The notes beneath the pieces were generated by a model, which was not told the DNA's origin, did no database searches, and was given only the letters and a program-made list of their open reading frames with translations. Position numbers and translations under genes: made by a program. Shown piece by piece: positions 8,146 through 15,473 of a stretch of 64,000 nt of DNA (position 1 is the first letter of the stretch; every line of letters starts with the position of its first letter). The stretch comes from Streptomyces sp. YIM 121038 (GTDB taxonomy: Bacteria; Actinomycetota; Actinomycetes; Streptomycetales; Streptomycetaceae): positions 8,306,001 through 8,370,000 of the forward strand of contig NZ_CP030771.1 of the NCBI RefSeq assembly GCF_006088715.1, given 5' to 3'.

Positions 8146-9099
8146 ATGACCGAGGACGCCTTCACCGCACACCGCCCGCTGCTGTTCACCATCGCCTACG
8201 AGATGCTCGGCAGTGCCGACGACGCCGAGGACGTGCTCCAGGAGAGCTATCTGCGCTGGAGCGCGGTCGACCCGGCGGACGTCGAGCACCCGCGCGCCTA
8301 TCTGGTCCGCGTGGTGACCCGGCAGGCCCTCAACCACCTCCGCTCGGTCCGGGCGCGGCGCGAGGACTACGTCGGCCCCTGGCTGCCCGAGCCGATCCGC
8401 ACCGCGCCCGAGGTCAGCGACGACGCGATCCTGGCCGAGTCGGTGTCGATGGCCATGATGCTGGTCCTGGAGACCCTGAACCCCACCGAGCGCGCGGTGT
8501 TCGTGCTGCACGAGGTCTTCGGCTACCCGCACGGCGAGGTCGCCGCGTCGATCGGCAGGTCCGAGGTCACCGTGCGGCAGATCGCCCACCGCGCCCGCCG
8601 CCACGTGCACGCGCGGCGCCGCCGCTTCGAGCCCGGCTCCGCCGCGACCCGCGACGTCGTACGGCGCTTCCTGCTCGCCACGGCGGGCGGCGAGGTCCAG
8701 CCGCTGATGGACCTCCTCGCGCCCGACGTCGTGGTGCTCTCCGACGGCGGCGGCAAGGCCGTCGCCGCCCGCCGCCCGATCACGGGCCGCGAGGACGCCG
8801 CCCGGTTCGCCCTCGGCGTGGCCCGCGCGGGCACCGACACGACCCGCTTCGAGCACGCCACCTACAACGGCATGCCCGCGGCCCGGTTCGTCGTCGACGG
8901 CGCGCTCGACTGGCTGCTCGCCTTCGAGATCCACGACGGCCGGATCACCGGCCTGTACGGCATGCGCAACCCCGACAAGCTGCGCCGCGCCGGGACGGTG
9001 CTCGCCCTCGACAGGGGGGAGCGGAACCGCCCCGCGGATGCGGCGCGCGCCCCACGGCGTGAGGATGCCGAAAGGGACACGCGGCGCGACGAGAGGTGA
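8146..9099 (+). CDS. sigJ: ECF41-family RNA polymerase sigma factor (SigJ-like)
   Basis: A 317-aa ECF sigma factor with a long C-terminal SnoaL-like extension. Sigma region 2 (FTIAYEMLGSADDAEDVLQESYLRW) and region 4 (LNPTERAVFVLHEVFGYPHGEVA, then RSEVTVRQIAHRARRHV) are clear. The three ECF41 signatures are present: WLPEP in the linker, DGGGK in the extension and NPDKL near the C terminus. In ECF41 the extension controls sigma activity in place of a separate anti-sigma factor. The ATG at 8146 has GAGGAG 5 nt upstream. Only 3 nt separate it from the downstream DNA glycosylase, not the carboxymuconolactone decarboxylase/oxidoreductase/epimerase gene usually found beside ECF41. Confidence 0.94.
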   Translation: MTEDAFTAHRPLLFTIAYEMLGSADDAEDVLQESYLRWSAVDPADVEHPRAYLVRVVTRQALNHLRSVRARREDYVGPWLPEPIRTAPEVSDDAILAESVSMAMMLVLETLNPTERAVFVLHEVFGYPHGEVAASIGRSEVTVRQIAHRARRHVHARRRRFEPGSAATRDVVRRFLLATAGGEVQPLMDLLAPDVVVLSDGGGKAVAARRPITGREDAARFALGVARAGTDTTRFEHATYNGMPAARFVVDGALDWLLAFEIHDGRITGLYGMRNPDKLRRAGTVLALDRGERNRPADAARAPRREDAERDTRRDER

Positions 9100-9102
9100 G
9101 CG

Positions 9103-9963
9103 ATGCCGGAACTGCCGGAGGTCGAGGCGCTGCGGGAGTTCCTCGACGGCGAGCTGACCGGCCATGAGATCGTCCGCGTGCTGCCCGTCGCGGTGAGCGT
9201 CCTGAAGACGTACGACCCCCCGGTGACGGAGCTCGAAGGCCGGACGGTCACCGGGGTGGCCCGCCACGGCAAGTTCCTGGCCGTCGACGCGGACGGGCTG
9301 TGGCTCGTCACGCATCTGGCGCGGGCGGGCTGGCTGCGCTGGCAGGACCCGCTGCCGAGCGGCGCGCCCCGGCCGGGCCGGGGCCCGCTCGCGCTGCGCG
9401 TGGCCCTGGAGACCGGCGCGGGCTTCGACCTGACGGAGGCGGGGACGCAGAAGCGCCTCGCGGTGTACGTGACGGACGCGCCCACCGACCTGCCCGGCAT
9501 CGCCCGCCTGGGCCCCGACCCGCTGGCCGCCGACTTCACCGAGGACCGCCTCGCGCACCTGCTGGCCGCCGAGCGGCGGCAGCTCAAGGGCGCGCTGCGC
9601 GACCAGAGCCTGATCGCGGGCATCGGCAACGCCTACAGCGACGAGATCCTGCACGCGGCCCGCATGTCCCCCTTCAAGCACGCGGACCGGCTCACCGCCG
9701 AGGAGACGAGCCGCCTGTACGCCGCCCTGCGCGCCACCCTCACCGCGGCCGTGGCGCGCGCCCACGGTCTGGCCGCCGCCCGCCTGAAGACGGAGAAGAA
9801 GTCGGGCCTGCGCGTGCACGGCCGCACCGGCGAGCCGTGCCCGGTCTGCGGCGACACCATCCGCGAGGTGTCCTTCGCGGACTCCTCCCTCCAGTACTGC
9901 CCGACGTGCCAGACGGGCGGCAAGCCCCTGGCCGACCGCCGCACCTCGCGGTTCCTGAAGTAG
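9103..9963 (+). CDS. Formamidopyrimidine-DNA glycosylase / endonuclease VIII family protein
   Basis: A 286-aa base-excision repair glycosylase/AP lyase. It starts with MPELPEVE, so the catalytic Pro2 and the following Glu are present once Met1 is removed. The helix-two-turn-helix region contains KGALRDQSLIAGIGNAYSDE, and the C-terminal zinc finger is CPVCGDTI ... YCPTCQTGG, close to the standard C-X2-C-X16-C-X2-C. Lys57 of Fpg probably corresponds to the Lys in VARHGKFLAV. Relatives remove oxidized purines or pyrimidines. It follows the ECF41 sigma gene by 3 nt and is almost certainly co-transcribed. Whether its substrate is 8-oxoG or pyrimidine lesions cannot be decided here. Confidence 0.93.
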   Translation: MPELPEVEALREFLDGELTGHEIVRVLPVAVSVLKTYDPPVTELEGRTVTGVARHGKFLAVDADGLWLVTHLARAGWLRWQDPLPSGAPRPGRGPLALRVALETGAGFDLTEAGTQKRLAVYVTDAPTDLPGIARLGPDPLAADFTEDRLAHLLAAERRQLKGALRDQSLIAGIGNAYSDEILHAARMSPFKHADRLTAEETSRLYAALRATLTAAVARAHGLAAARLKTEKKSGLRVHGRTGEPCPVCGDTIREVSFADSSLQYCPTCQTGGKPLADRRTSRFLK

Positions 9964-10007
9964 CCCGCGCGCGGTGGTCCGCGCCCGCCGCGGCCGGGCG
10001 GCGGAGA

Positions 10008-10038
10008 GGCAACCCCGGTCCCCTGTGCCGGGGTTGCC
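10008..10038. terminator. Bidirectional hairpin terminator between convergent genes
   Basis: GGCAACCCCGG (10008-10018) pairs perfectly with CCGGGGTTGCC (10028-10038) around a 9-nt loop. It lies between the glycosylase stop and the stop of the reverse-strand anti-sigma gene. There is no U tract, which is usual in Streptomyces. Confidence 0.8.
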
Positions 10039-10043
10039 CCACG

Positions 10044-10667
10044 TCAGCGCGGGCGCAGGGTGAGCAGTCCGGCGCCGTCCGCGGCCCGTACCTCGAAGTG
10101 TTCGATGCGGTCGGGGCCGAGCCCCGTACCGCCGTGGATCGTCAGGGCCCGTCCCGGGCCCCGCCACGTCGTCACGGTCTCCTCGGTGCCGTCGCGCCCG
10201 ACGGCGACGAGCGCGCAGACGCGCCGCCCCGCCGTGTCCCGCACCCTGAGGTCGACCGCGGTGCCCCCGGCGGAGGCGCGCGCGGTGAGCACGGCGGCCA
10301 GCTCACCGCCCGCGTCGGTCGCCGCGGCGCGCAGCGGAGCGGGGCCGTCCGGGGTGCGCACGGCCGCCGCGGGGACGGCGACGGCGAGCGCCAGACCGGC
10401 CGCGAGGGGCCCGAGCCACCGCCTGCGCCGGACCCGGCGGCAGCGCGCGGCCTCGCGGACGAGACGGTCGAGCAGCAGCGGGCCGGGCACGGGCGGCAGC
10501 TCGCGGCCGTGGGCGCGCAACATCCGGGCGGGCAGGGCGATGTCGTCGACGCCTGCCCGGCAGCGCGGGCAGTCCTCGAGGTGGTCCTCGAAGCGGAAGG
10601 CGTCCGCCGGGTCGAGGACGCCGAGCGCGTAGGCTCCGGCGTCGCGGTGCCGCTCCAGGGACCTCAT
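10044..10667 (-). CDS. Zinc-finger anti-sigma factor-like membrane protein
   Basis: A 207-aa protein. The N-terminal zinc-binding anti-sigma domain has His near residue 7 and FEDHLEDCPRCRA (the HxxxCxxC pattern). It is followed by one transmembrane helix at about 84-103 (WLGPLAAGLALAVAVPAAA) and an extracytoplasmic domain of about 100 residues rich in beta pattern. This is the architecture of ECF anti-sigma factors of the RskA/ZAS type. The start ATG at 10667 has AAGGAA upstream. The next gene on the same strand is a hypothetical protein, not a sigma factor, so its partner is unknown. The nearby ECF41 factor normally needs no anti-sigma. Confidence 0.82.
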   Translation of the reverse strand: MRSLERHRDAGAYALGVLDPADAFRFEDHLEDCPRCRAGVDDIALPARMLRAHGRELPPVPGPLLLDRLVREAARCRRVRRRRWLGPLAAGLALAVAVPAAAVRTPDGPAPLRAAATDAGGELAAVLTARASAGGTAVDLRVRDTAGRRVCALVAVGRDGTEETVTTWRGPGRALTIHGGTGLGPDRIEHFEVRAADGAGLLTLRPR

Positions 10668-10821
10668 GGCGTTCCTTGTCGGTGGGGGTGCTCCGTGCTG
10701 CCCTTGGGTACGGAATCGGCCACCGCATCGCTCAACGGGCCCGCCTGCCCACCGCTCGCCCGCGTGCGGCACGGCACCGGGGCGGCCGCGCACGGCCCCG
10801 CCGGTGCCCGCCGCGGGGCGG

Positions 10822-11337
10822 TCAGAACAGCTGGATCGCCAGGTGGCAGAGCGGCAGGCCCAGCTGCCACGCCGGGGTCCACACCTTCGGCACGTCGTCC
10901 TCGCCGGGCCCGGGGCCGCCGCCGGGCACGGCGTCCAGGTCCGGCGCGAGGAGTTCGGTCTCCTCCAGCCAGCGCCACGCGGCCTCGGCGAGCACGAGGT
11001 CGGGGGCGGGCCCGCGCGCGGCCAGCGCGTCGGCGGTGACCCCGTCCATGCGCTCGCGCACCCACTCCTGCCACGCCGTGTCGTGGGCCGTCAGGGACAG
11101 CCAGGTCTCCAGCTGCGAGACCACGCGGATGCCGGACAGCTCGCCGCGCGTGTCCGACAGGAAGATGGTGAGGGCGAGCGCGTCGCGCCCCGCCCTGTAC
11201 TCGAACGACGTGGGCGGCATCAGGTCGCCGGTGCGCAGCAGTTCGTCCGCGATGTACTCGGCGTACAGCCACGCCATCGGCACCGTCAGCTCGTCTCCGC
11301 TGGGGCCTCCGGTGCCGCCCGTGCTCTCGTGCAGCAT
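10822..11337 (-). CDS. Conserved hypothetical protein (171 aa)
   Basis: I do not recognise a named family. The protein is soluble, with no signal peptide or clear membrane helix. It is rich in Leu, Ala, Trp and acidic residues, with motifs such as MAWLYAEYIADELL, TSFEYRAGRDALALTIFL, WQEWVRERMDGV and EAAWRWLEETELL, and it ends in PLCHLAIQLF. The start is ATG 11337; the GTG just upstream (11338-11340) is an alternative. GGAAGGCGGAG precedes both. It is upstream of the anti-sigma-like gene on the same strand with a 154-bp gap, so co-transcription is possible but not certain. Confidence 0.65.
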   Translation of the reverse strand: MLHESTGGTGGPSGDELTVPMAWLYAEYIADELLRTGDLMPPTSFEYRAGRDALALTIFLSDTRGELSGIRVVSQLETWLSLTAHDTAWQEWVRERMDGVTADALAARGPAPDLVLAEAAWRWLEETELLAPDLDAVPGGGPGPGEDDVPKVWTPAWQLGLPLCHLAIQLF

Positions 11338-11648
11338 CACGCTCCGCCTTCCTAGCTTTCGAGGCTCCGTGTGTGCGTCACCGGCTGCTGGCCCCCCAAC
11401 CCGGAACACGGATGAGCCAAGACGATTACCCAACGGGGGTGCTGAGCAAGGCGCTTTACCGAGCCTTGACCATGCGTGCGGTTTCGTCGCAGGTCGGCGG
11501 CTCTGTGTTTTTCCCCTCAGATCACGCTGTGTTGAGGTCCGTTTCAGTGATATGGGCGGCATCGGTCCTTGACCGAAGCCTTCCTCCCGCTCTGTGTCTG
11601 TTTATCTGATTTCCCCTCATATGTTCCTCTCCCAGGGAAGACAGGCCG
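11338..11648. other. Divergent intergenic region, 311 bp, lower GC
   Basis: This gap between the hypothetical gene (reverse) and the CapA-like gene (forward) is more AT-rich than its surroundings, with tracts such as GTGTTTTTCCCC and CTGTTTATCTGATTTCCCC. It should carry the promoters of both genes. I see no convincing gene, palindrome or RNA structure in it. Confidence 0.5.
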
Positions 11649-12872
11649 ATGACACAGCGCACCCGGGCCGCCGCCCCCTCTCCGCGGCCCGCTCACCGGG
11701 CCCTGGCCCTCCTCGCGGCCGCGGTGGCCGCCGCCACCACGGCCTGCGGCGCCTCCGCGGCGCCGGACCACGACGAGCGGCGGGCCTCCCGGCGGCCGCC
11801 CGCGCCCGCCCTGTCCGCGGCGGGCGGCAGCACGGGCGGGGCCCGCCCCTTCACGCTCGTCGCCTCCGGCGACGTCCTGCCGCACTCCTCGGTCATCCGC
11901 ACGGCCCGGGCGGACGCGGGCGGCGAGGGCTACGACTTCGCACCGATGCTCGCGGGCGCCCGGCCCGTCGTCTCCCGCGCGGACCTGGCGATCTGTCACA
12001 TGGAGACGGTGTACGGCGCGAACGGCGACTACACCGGCTACCCCACCTTCAAGTCCCCGCCCCAGGTGGCCACCGGCCTCAAGGCGACCGGCTACGACGC
12101 CTGCTCCACCGCCTCCAACCACACCCTGGACGCCGGGACCCCCGGCATCCACCGCACCCTCGCGGCGCTCGACAAGGCCGGGATCAAACACGCCGGGTCG
12201 GGCCGCACCGCCGCCGAGGGCCGCTCGCCCGCCTGGCTGCGCGCGGGCGGCGCGAAGGTCGCCCAGCTGTCCTACACGTACGGCACCAACGACATCCCGC
12301 TGCCCAAGGGCAGGCCCTGGTCGGTGAACCTCATCGACCGCGCGCGCATCCTCGCCGACGCGCGCGCCGCCCGGACGGCGGGCGCCGACGTGGTCGTCGT
12401 CTCGCTGCACTGGGGCACCGAGTGGCAGGACGCCCCCGACCGCCAACAGCTGCGCCTGAGCCGCCAGTTGACGGCCTCACGCACGGCGGGCCGCCCCGAC
12501 GTCGACCTGATCCTCGGCACCCACGCCCACGTCCCGCAGGCGTACCAGAAGGTCAACGGCACCTGGGTGATCTACGGCATGGGCGACCAGATCGCGGGTG
12601 ACATGATCAACCACGAGGGCGCCCACGACCCGCGCGGCAACCAGGGCACCGTCGGCCGCTTCACCTTCGCCCCGCCCACCGCGCCCGGCGGCCGCTGGGA
12701 GGTGACGAAGGCCGAGTTCGTCCCGCACTGGTTCGACACGGGAGCCGGACGCGTCGTCAACCTCAACGCCGCCCTGGACCGGGGCGCCGACGTACGGGAC
12801 GTGCGCGACCGCATCCGCCGCGTCGTGCTCAGCCGGGGCGCCGCCGCGGACGGCCTGGTGATGGGGAAGTGA
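11649..12872 (+). CDS. CapA (PgsA)-family metallophosphatase-like lipoprotein
   Basis: A 407-aa secreted lipoprotein: signal peptide with hydrophobic core ALALLAAAVAAATTACG, where TTAC is the lipobox. The PGA_cap domain (about 60-340) has the metal-ligand pattern of this calcineurin-like family: ASGDVLPHSS, CHMETVYG, TASNHTLDAG, VVVSLHWGTE, ILGTHAHVPQ and VIYGMGDQI. CapA proteins take part in poly-gamma-glutamate synthesis in Bacillus. Many actinobacterial homologues stand alone, as this one does (no CapB/CapC nearby), and their substrate is unknown. The start ATG at 11649 follows AGGGAAGACAGG. Confidence 0.9.
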   Translation: MTQRTRAAAPSPRPAHRALALLAAAVAAATTACGASAAPDHDERRASRRPPAPALSAAGGSTGGARPFTLVASGDVLPHSSVIRTARADAGGEGYDFAPMLAGARPVVSRADLAICHMETVYGANGDYTGYPTFKSPPQVATGLKATGYDACSTASNHTLDAGTPGIHRTLAALDKAGIKHAGSGRTAAEGRSPAWLRAGGAKVAQLSYTYGTNDIPLPKGRPWSVNLIDRARILADARAARTAGADVVVVSLHWGTEWQDAPDRQQLRLSRQLTASRTAGRPDVDLILGTHAHVPQAYQKVNGTWVIYGMGDQIAGDMINHEGAHDPRGNQGTVGRFTFAPPTAPGGRWEVTKAEFVPHWFDTGAGRVVNLNAALDRGADVRDVRDRIRRVVLSRGAAADGLVMGK

Positions 12873-13059
12873 GGGCCGCCCCCTGAGGCCGCCGGGGCGC
12901 GGGCCTCGACCACGCGTCCCACGATTCCGGCCTCGGGGTGGCTTTTCCCCGTCAATCACGGGTAAAGCGACCACCTCGGCGCCCGGCGGTGGCTATCCAG
13001 GAAGGGTGGGGGGACGTCCGGCGCCGCGCCGGGGCCACACCTGACGGGAGGCCTGCCGG

Positions 13060-13287
13060 GTGAGCATGTCGATCAACGTGGCGTTCCTGCTGGCCGTCGT
13101 CATCGTGCTGCGCCTGCGCGGCCACGCGCTGACCGGCGGCCGGCCGGGGGACCTGCTGATGGCGGGCGTGGTGCTGCTGTTCGTCGTCCTCGTCGTCCCG
13201 ACCGACCTCGGACAGTGGGTGATGGACTTCGTGAGCACCGTCGTCGGGGGGCTCGCGGGCGCCGTCGCGGACCTGCTCACCCCCTGA
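13060..13287 (+). CDS. Small membrane protein (75 aa)
   Basis: A GTG start with a strong GGGAGG ribosome-binding site 9 nt upstream. Two hydrophobic segments (INVAFLLAVVIVLRL, and LLMAGVVLLFVVLVVPT) flank a short GRPGD loop, and a third, weaker stretch near the C terminus reads VVGGLAGAVADLL. It is not recognisable as a named family. It stands alone between a CapA-like gene and a convergent amino-acid permease. Confidence 0.6.
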   Translation: MSMSINVAFLLAVVIVLRLRGHALTGGRPGDLLMAGVVLLFVVLVVPTDLGQWVMDFVSTVVGGLAGAVADLLTP

Positions 13288-13293
13288 CGGCGC

Positions 13294-14745
13294 TCACGCC
13301 ACCGGACCGGACCCCCGCGGCTCGCCCCGCTCGCTCCTGGCCAGCTCCGACCTGCGGTACGAGTACCCGAAGTACACCCCGAGGCCCACCACGAACCACA
13401 CCGCGAAACGGACCCAGGTCTGCCACTCCAGGAACGTGATGAGCCAGATCGAGAAGACCACGCCGATCGCGGGCACCACCGGCATGCCGGGGCAGCGGAA
13501 CGTGCGCGGCAGGTCGGGCTGCTTGTAGCGCAGCACGATCACCGCGACGCACACCACGACGAAGGCCAGCAGGATGCCGATGTTGGTCAGCTCCGCCGCC
13601 TCGCCGATCGGCAGGAAACCGGCGATCGCGGCCGAGGCGAACCCGACGATCCACGTCACGCGCGTGGGCACGTGCCGCGTCGGGTGCGTCTTGGCGAACC
13701 ACTTCGGAAGGAGCCCGTCGCGGCTCATCGAGAACCACACGCGCGTGCAGCCCAGCATGAACGTGAACATCACCGTGAGGATGCCGATGATCGCGCCCAC
13801 CGCGATCACGTCCGCGAGCCCGCTCAGGCCCACCGCCTTGAACGCCGAGGAGAAGCCGCTCTCGGGGGCGATGTCCTTGTAGTCCTGCATGCCCGTCAGG
13901 ACCAGGCAGGCCAGGACGTACAGGACCATCGAGATCGCCAGCGAGTACAGGATGGCCTTCGGCATGTGGCGCTGCGCGTCCTTGGACTCCTCGGCGGCCG
14001 TGCTCATCGCGTCGTACCCGAAGACCGCGAAGAACACCGTGGCCGCGCCCGTGAACGCGCCGCTGACGCCGAACGGGAAGAACGGCGAGTAGTTGCCGGT
14101 CTCGACGTGGAAGAAGCCGACGCCGATGACGAGCAGGACCACGAGCACCTTCAGGACCACGACGATCATCTCGAAGCGCGCCGCGTTCTTGATCCCGAGG
14201 GTGAGCATGTACGCGATGAACAGGCACAGGACCGCGGCGAACAGGTCGACCTTGTGGCCGCCGCCGGTGCCGGGCGCGCCCAGCATCCAGTCGGGCAGGT
14301 CCGCGCCCATCTCGTTCAGCAGGAAGTTGAAGTACCCGGAGATGCCGATCGCGACCACCGCCACGATCGCCGTGTACTCCAGGAGCAGGTCCCAGCCGAT
14401 GAACCAGCCGGTGATCTCGCCGAGCACCGCGTACCCGTAGGTGTAGGCCGAGCCCGCCTTGGGGATCAGGCCCGCGAACTCCGCGTAGGAGAACGCCGCG
14501 GCGGCGCTGGCGACGCCCGCGACGAGGAACGAGATGAGGACCGCGGGCCCGGCCTTCTCGTTGGCGACGGTGCCGGCGAGCGTGAAGATCCCGGCGCCGA
14601 TGATGCCGCCCACGCCGATCGCGGTGAGCTGCCACAGGCCGAGGGAGCGGGTGAGCTGGGTGCCCCCGCCGCCCGCCTCGGTTTCCTCGATGTGCTCGAT
14701 GGGCTTGCGCCGCAGGACGCCCTGCCCCATCCGTAGTCCGGCCAT
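13294..14745 (-). CDS. APC-family amino acid permease
   Basis: A 483-aa transporter with about 12 membrane helices. The first helix has the hallmark GVGGIIGAGIFTLAG, and the loop after helix 2 reads AEFAGLIPKAGSAYTYGYA, typical of the cationic-amino-acid/CAT-like branch of the APC superfamily. FAVFGYDAMSTAAEE is the helix-6 region and SRDGLLPKWFAKTHP the 8-9 loop. The substrate is probably an amino acid, not specified further. The ATG at 14745 is chosen over ATG 14790 because GAGGTGAGG lies directly upstream of it. The universal stress protein gene lies 133 bp upstream on the same strand. Confidence 0.93.
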   Translation of the reverse strand: MAGLRMGQGVLRRKPIEHIEETEAGGGGTQLTRSLGLWQLTAIGVGGIIGAGIFTLAGTVANEKAGPAVLISFLVAGVASAAAAFSYAEFAGLIPKAGSAYTYGYAVLGEITGWFIGWDLLLEYTAIVAVVAIGISGYFNFLLNEMGADLPDWMLGAPGTGGGHKVDLFAAVLCLFIAYMLTLGIKNAARFEMIVVVLKVLVVLLVIGVGFFHVETGNYSPFFPFGVSGAFTGAATVFFAVFGYDAMSTAAEESKDAQRHMPKAILYSLAISMVLYVLACLVLTGMQDYKDIAPESGFSSAFKAVGLSGLADVIAVGAIIGILTVMFTFMLGCTRVWFSMSRDGLLPKWFAKTHPTRHVPTRVTWIVGFASAAIAGFLPIGEAAELTNIGILLAFVVVCVAVIVLRYKQPDLPRTFRCPGMPVVPAIGVVFSIWLITFLEWQTWVRFAVWFVVGLGVYFGYSYRRSELARSERGEPRGSGPVA

Positions 14746-14878
14746 GAGCCTCACCTCTTCGCTGGCGGCGGTCGGCTGCTGGCGGATCATCCTGGCTCAG
14801 GCGCACCCGACGCGGAAGACACCACGCACCACGCGTCGGCGCGCCCCCTTCGCCCGGGCGAGGTTCCCCCGGTCGGCC

Positions 14879-15352
14879 CTACGGCACCACGGTGACCGGC
14901 CAGCGCCCCGCCTTCACCAGGCGCACCGCGACCGAGCCGACGATGCGGTGGCCCGCCTGCTCGGACGCGCCGACCACGACGGCGTCGGCCTTGAGCTCGT
15001 CCGCGGCCGTGACCAGGCCGTTGTACGGGTCGCCGCGGAAGGTGTGGAACTCCCAGCGCACGTCGAATATGCCCTTCACGCGCTCCGTGGCGTCCCGGAT
15101 CTCGGCGATCAGGCCCTCGGCGATCTCGTCGGTGGTCTCGGCGACCGGCGCCCCCAGGGCCGCGCCCGCCGCGAGCACCGGCTGGACGTACACCACGGCG
15201 AGCAGCGCCCGCTGCCGCCGGGCCAGGCCACCGGCATATGCCGCGGCACGGAGCGAGGAATCCGATCCGTCGACCCCGACGACGATCACCTTGGGGCCGT
15301 CGGTGCCCCGCTCGAACTGCTGGGACGGTTGCTGCGCGGGCTCTTCGGTCAC
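14879..15352 (-). CDS. Universal stress protein (UspA family)
   Basis: A 157-aa single-domain Usp. The first strand and loop read [19 protein letters not shown]. The ATP-binding signature near the C terminus is [27 protein letters not shown], resembling G-x2-G-x9-G(S/T) but with a Glu-Gln in place of the first part, followed by PVTVVP. The start is GTG at 15352 (VTEEPAQQ). It lies 133 bp upstream of the permease gene and in divergent orientation to lysX. Confidence 0.92.
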   Translation of the reverse strand: MTEEPAQQPSQQFERGTDGPKVIVVGVDGSDSSLRAAAYAGGLARRQRALLAVVYVQPVLAAGAALGAPVAETTDEIAEGLIAEIRDATERVKGIFDVRWEFHTFRGDPYNGLVTAADELKADAVVVGASEQAGHRIVGSVAVRLVKAGRWPVTVVP

Positions 15353-15460
15353 GCTTCCGAGGCTATCGGAGGACCCGGTTCCGGGGATCGGCGGCCTCTC
15401 CGGACTCCGGCGGCCCCGCCGTCCCCGGGCGTTCGACGGGCGCCGCGCCCCGCCCTTTCC

Positions 15461-15466
15461 TACAGT
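15461..15466 (+). promoter_or_regulatory. -10-like hexamer TACAGT before lysX
   Basis: TACAGT ends 7 nt before the lysX ATG at 15474, and no ribosome-binding site intervenes. This fits a leaderless transcript. The assignment is by pattern only. Confidence 0.4.
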
Positions 15467-15473
15467 CGTGACC

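Noticed and set aside
11373..11609. 78-codon forward frame in the divergent gap upstream of the CapA-like gene
   Set aside because: Position overlaps the expected promoter region, there is no ribosome-binding site and the translation shows no conserved pattern.
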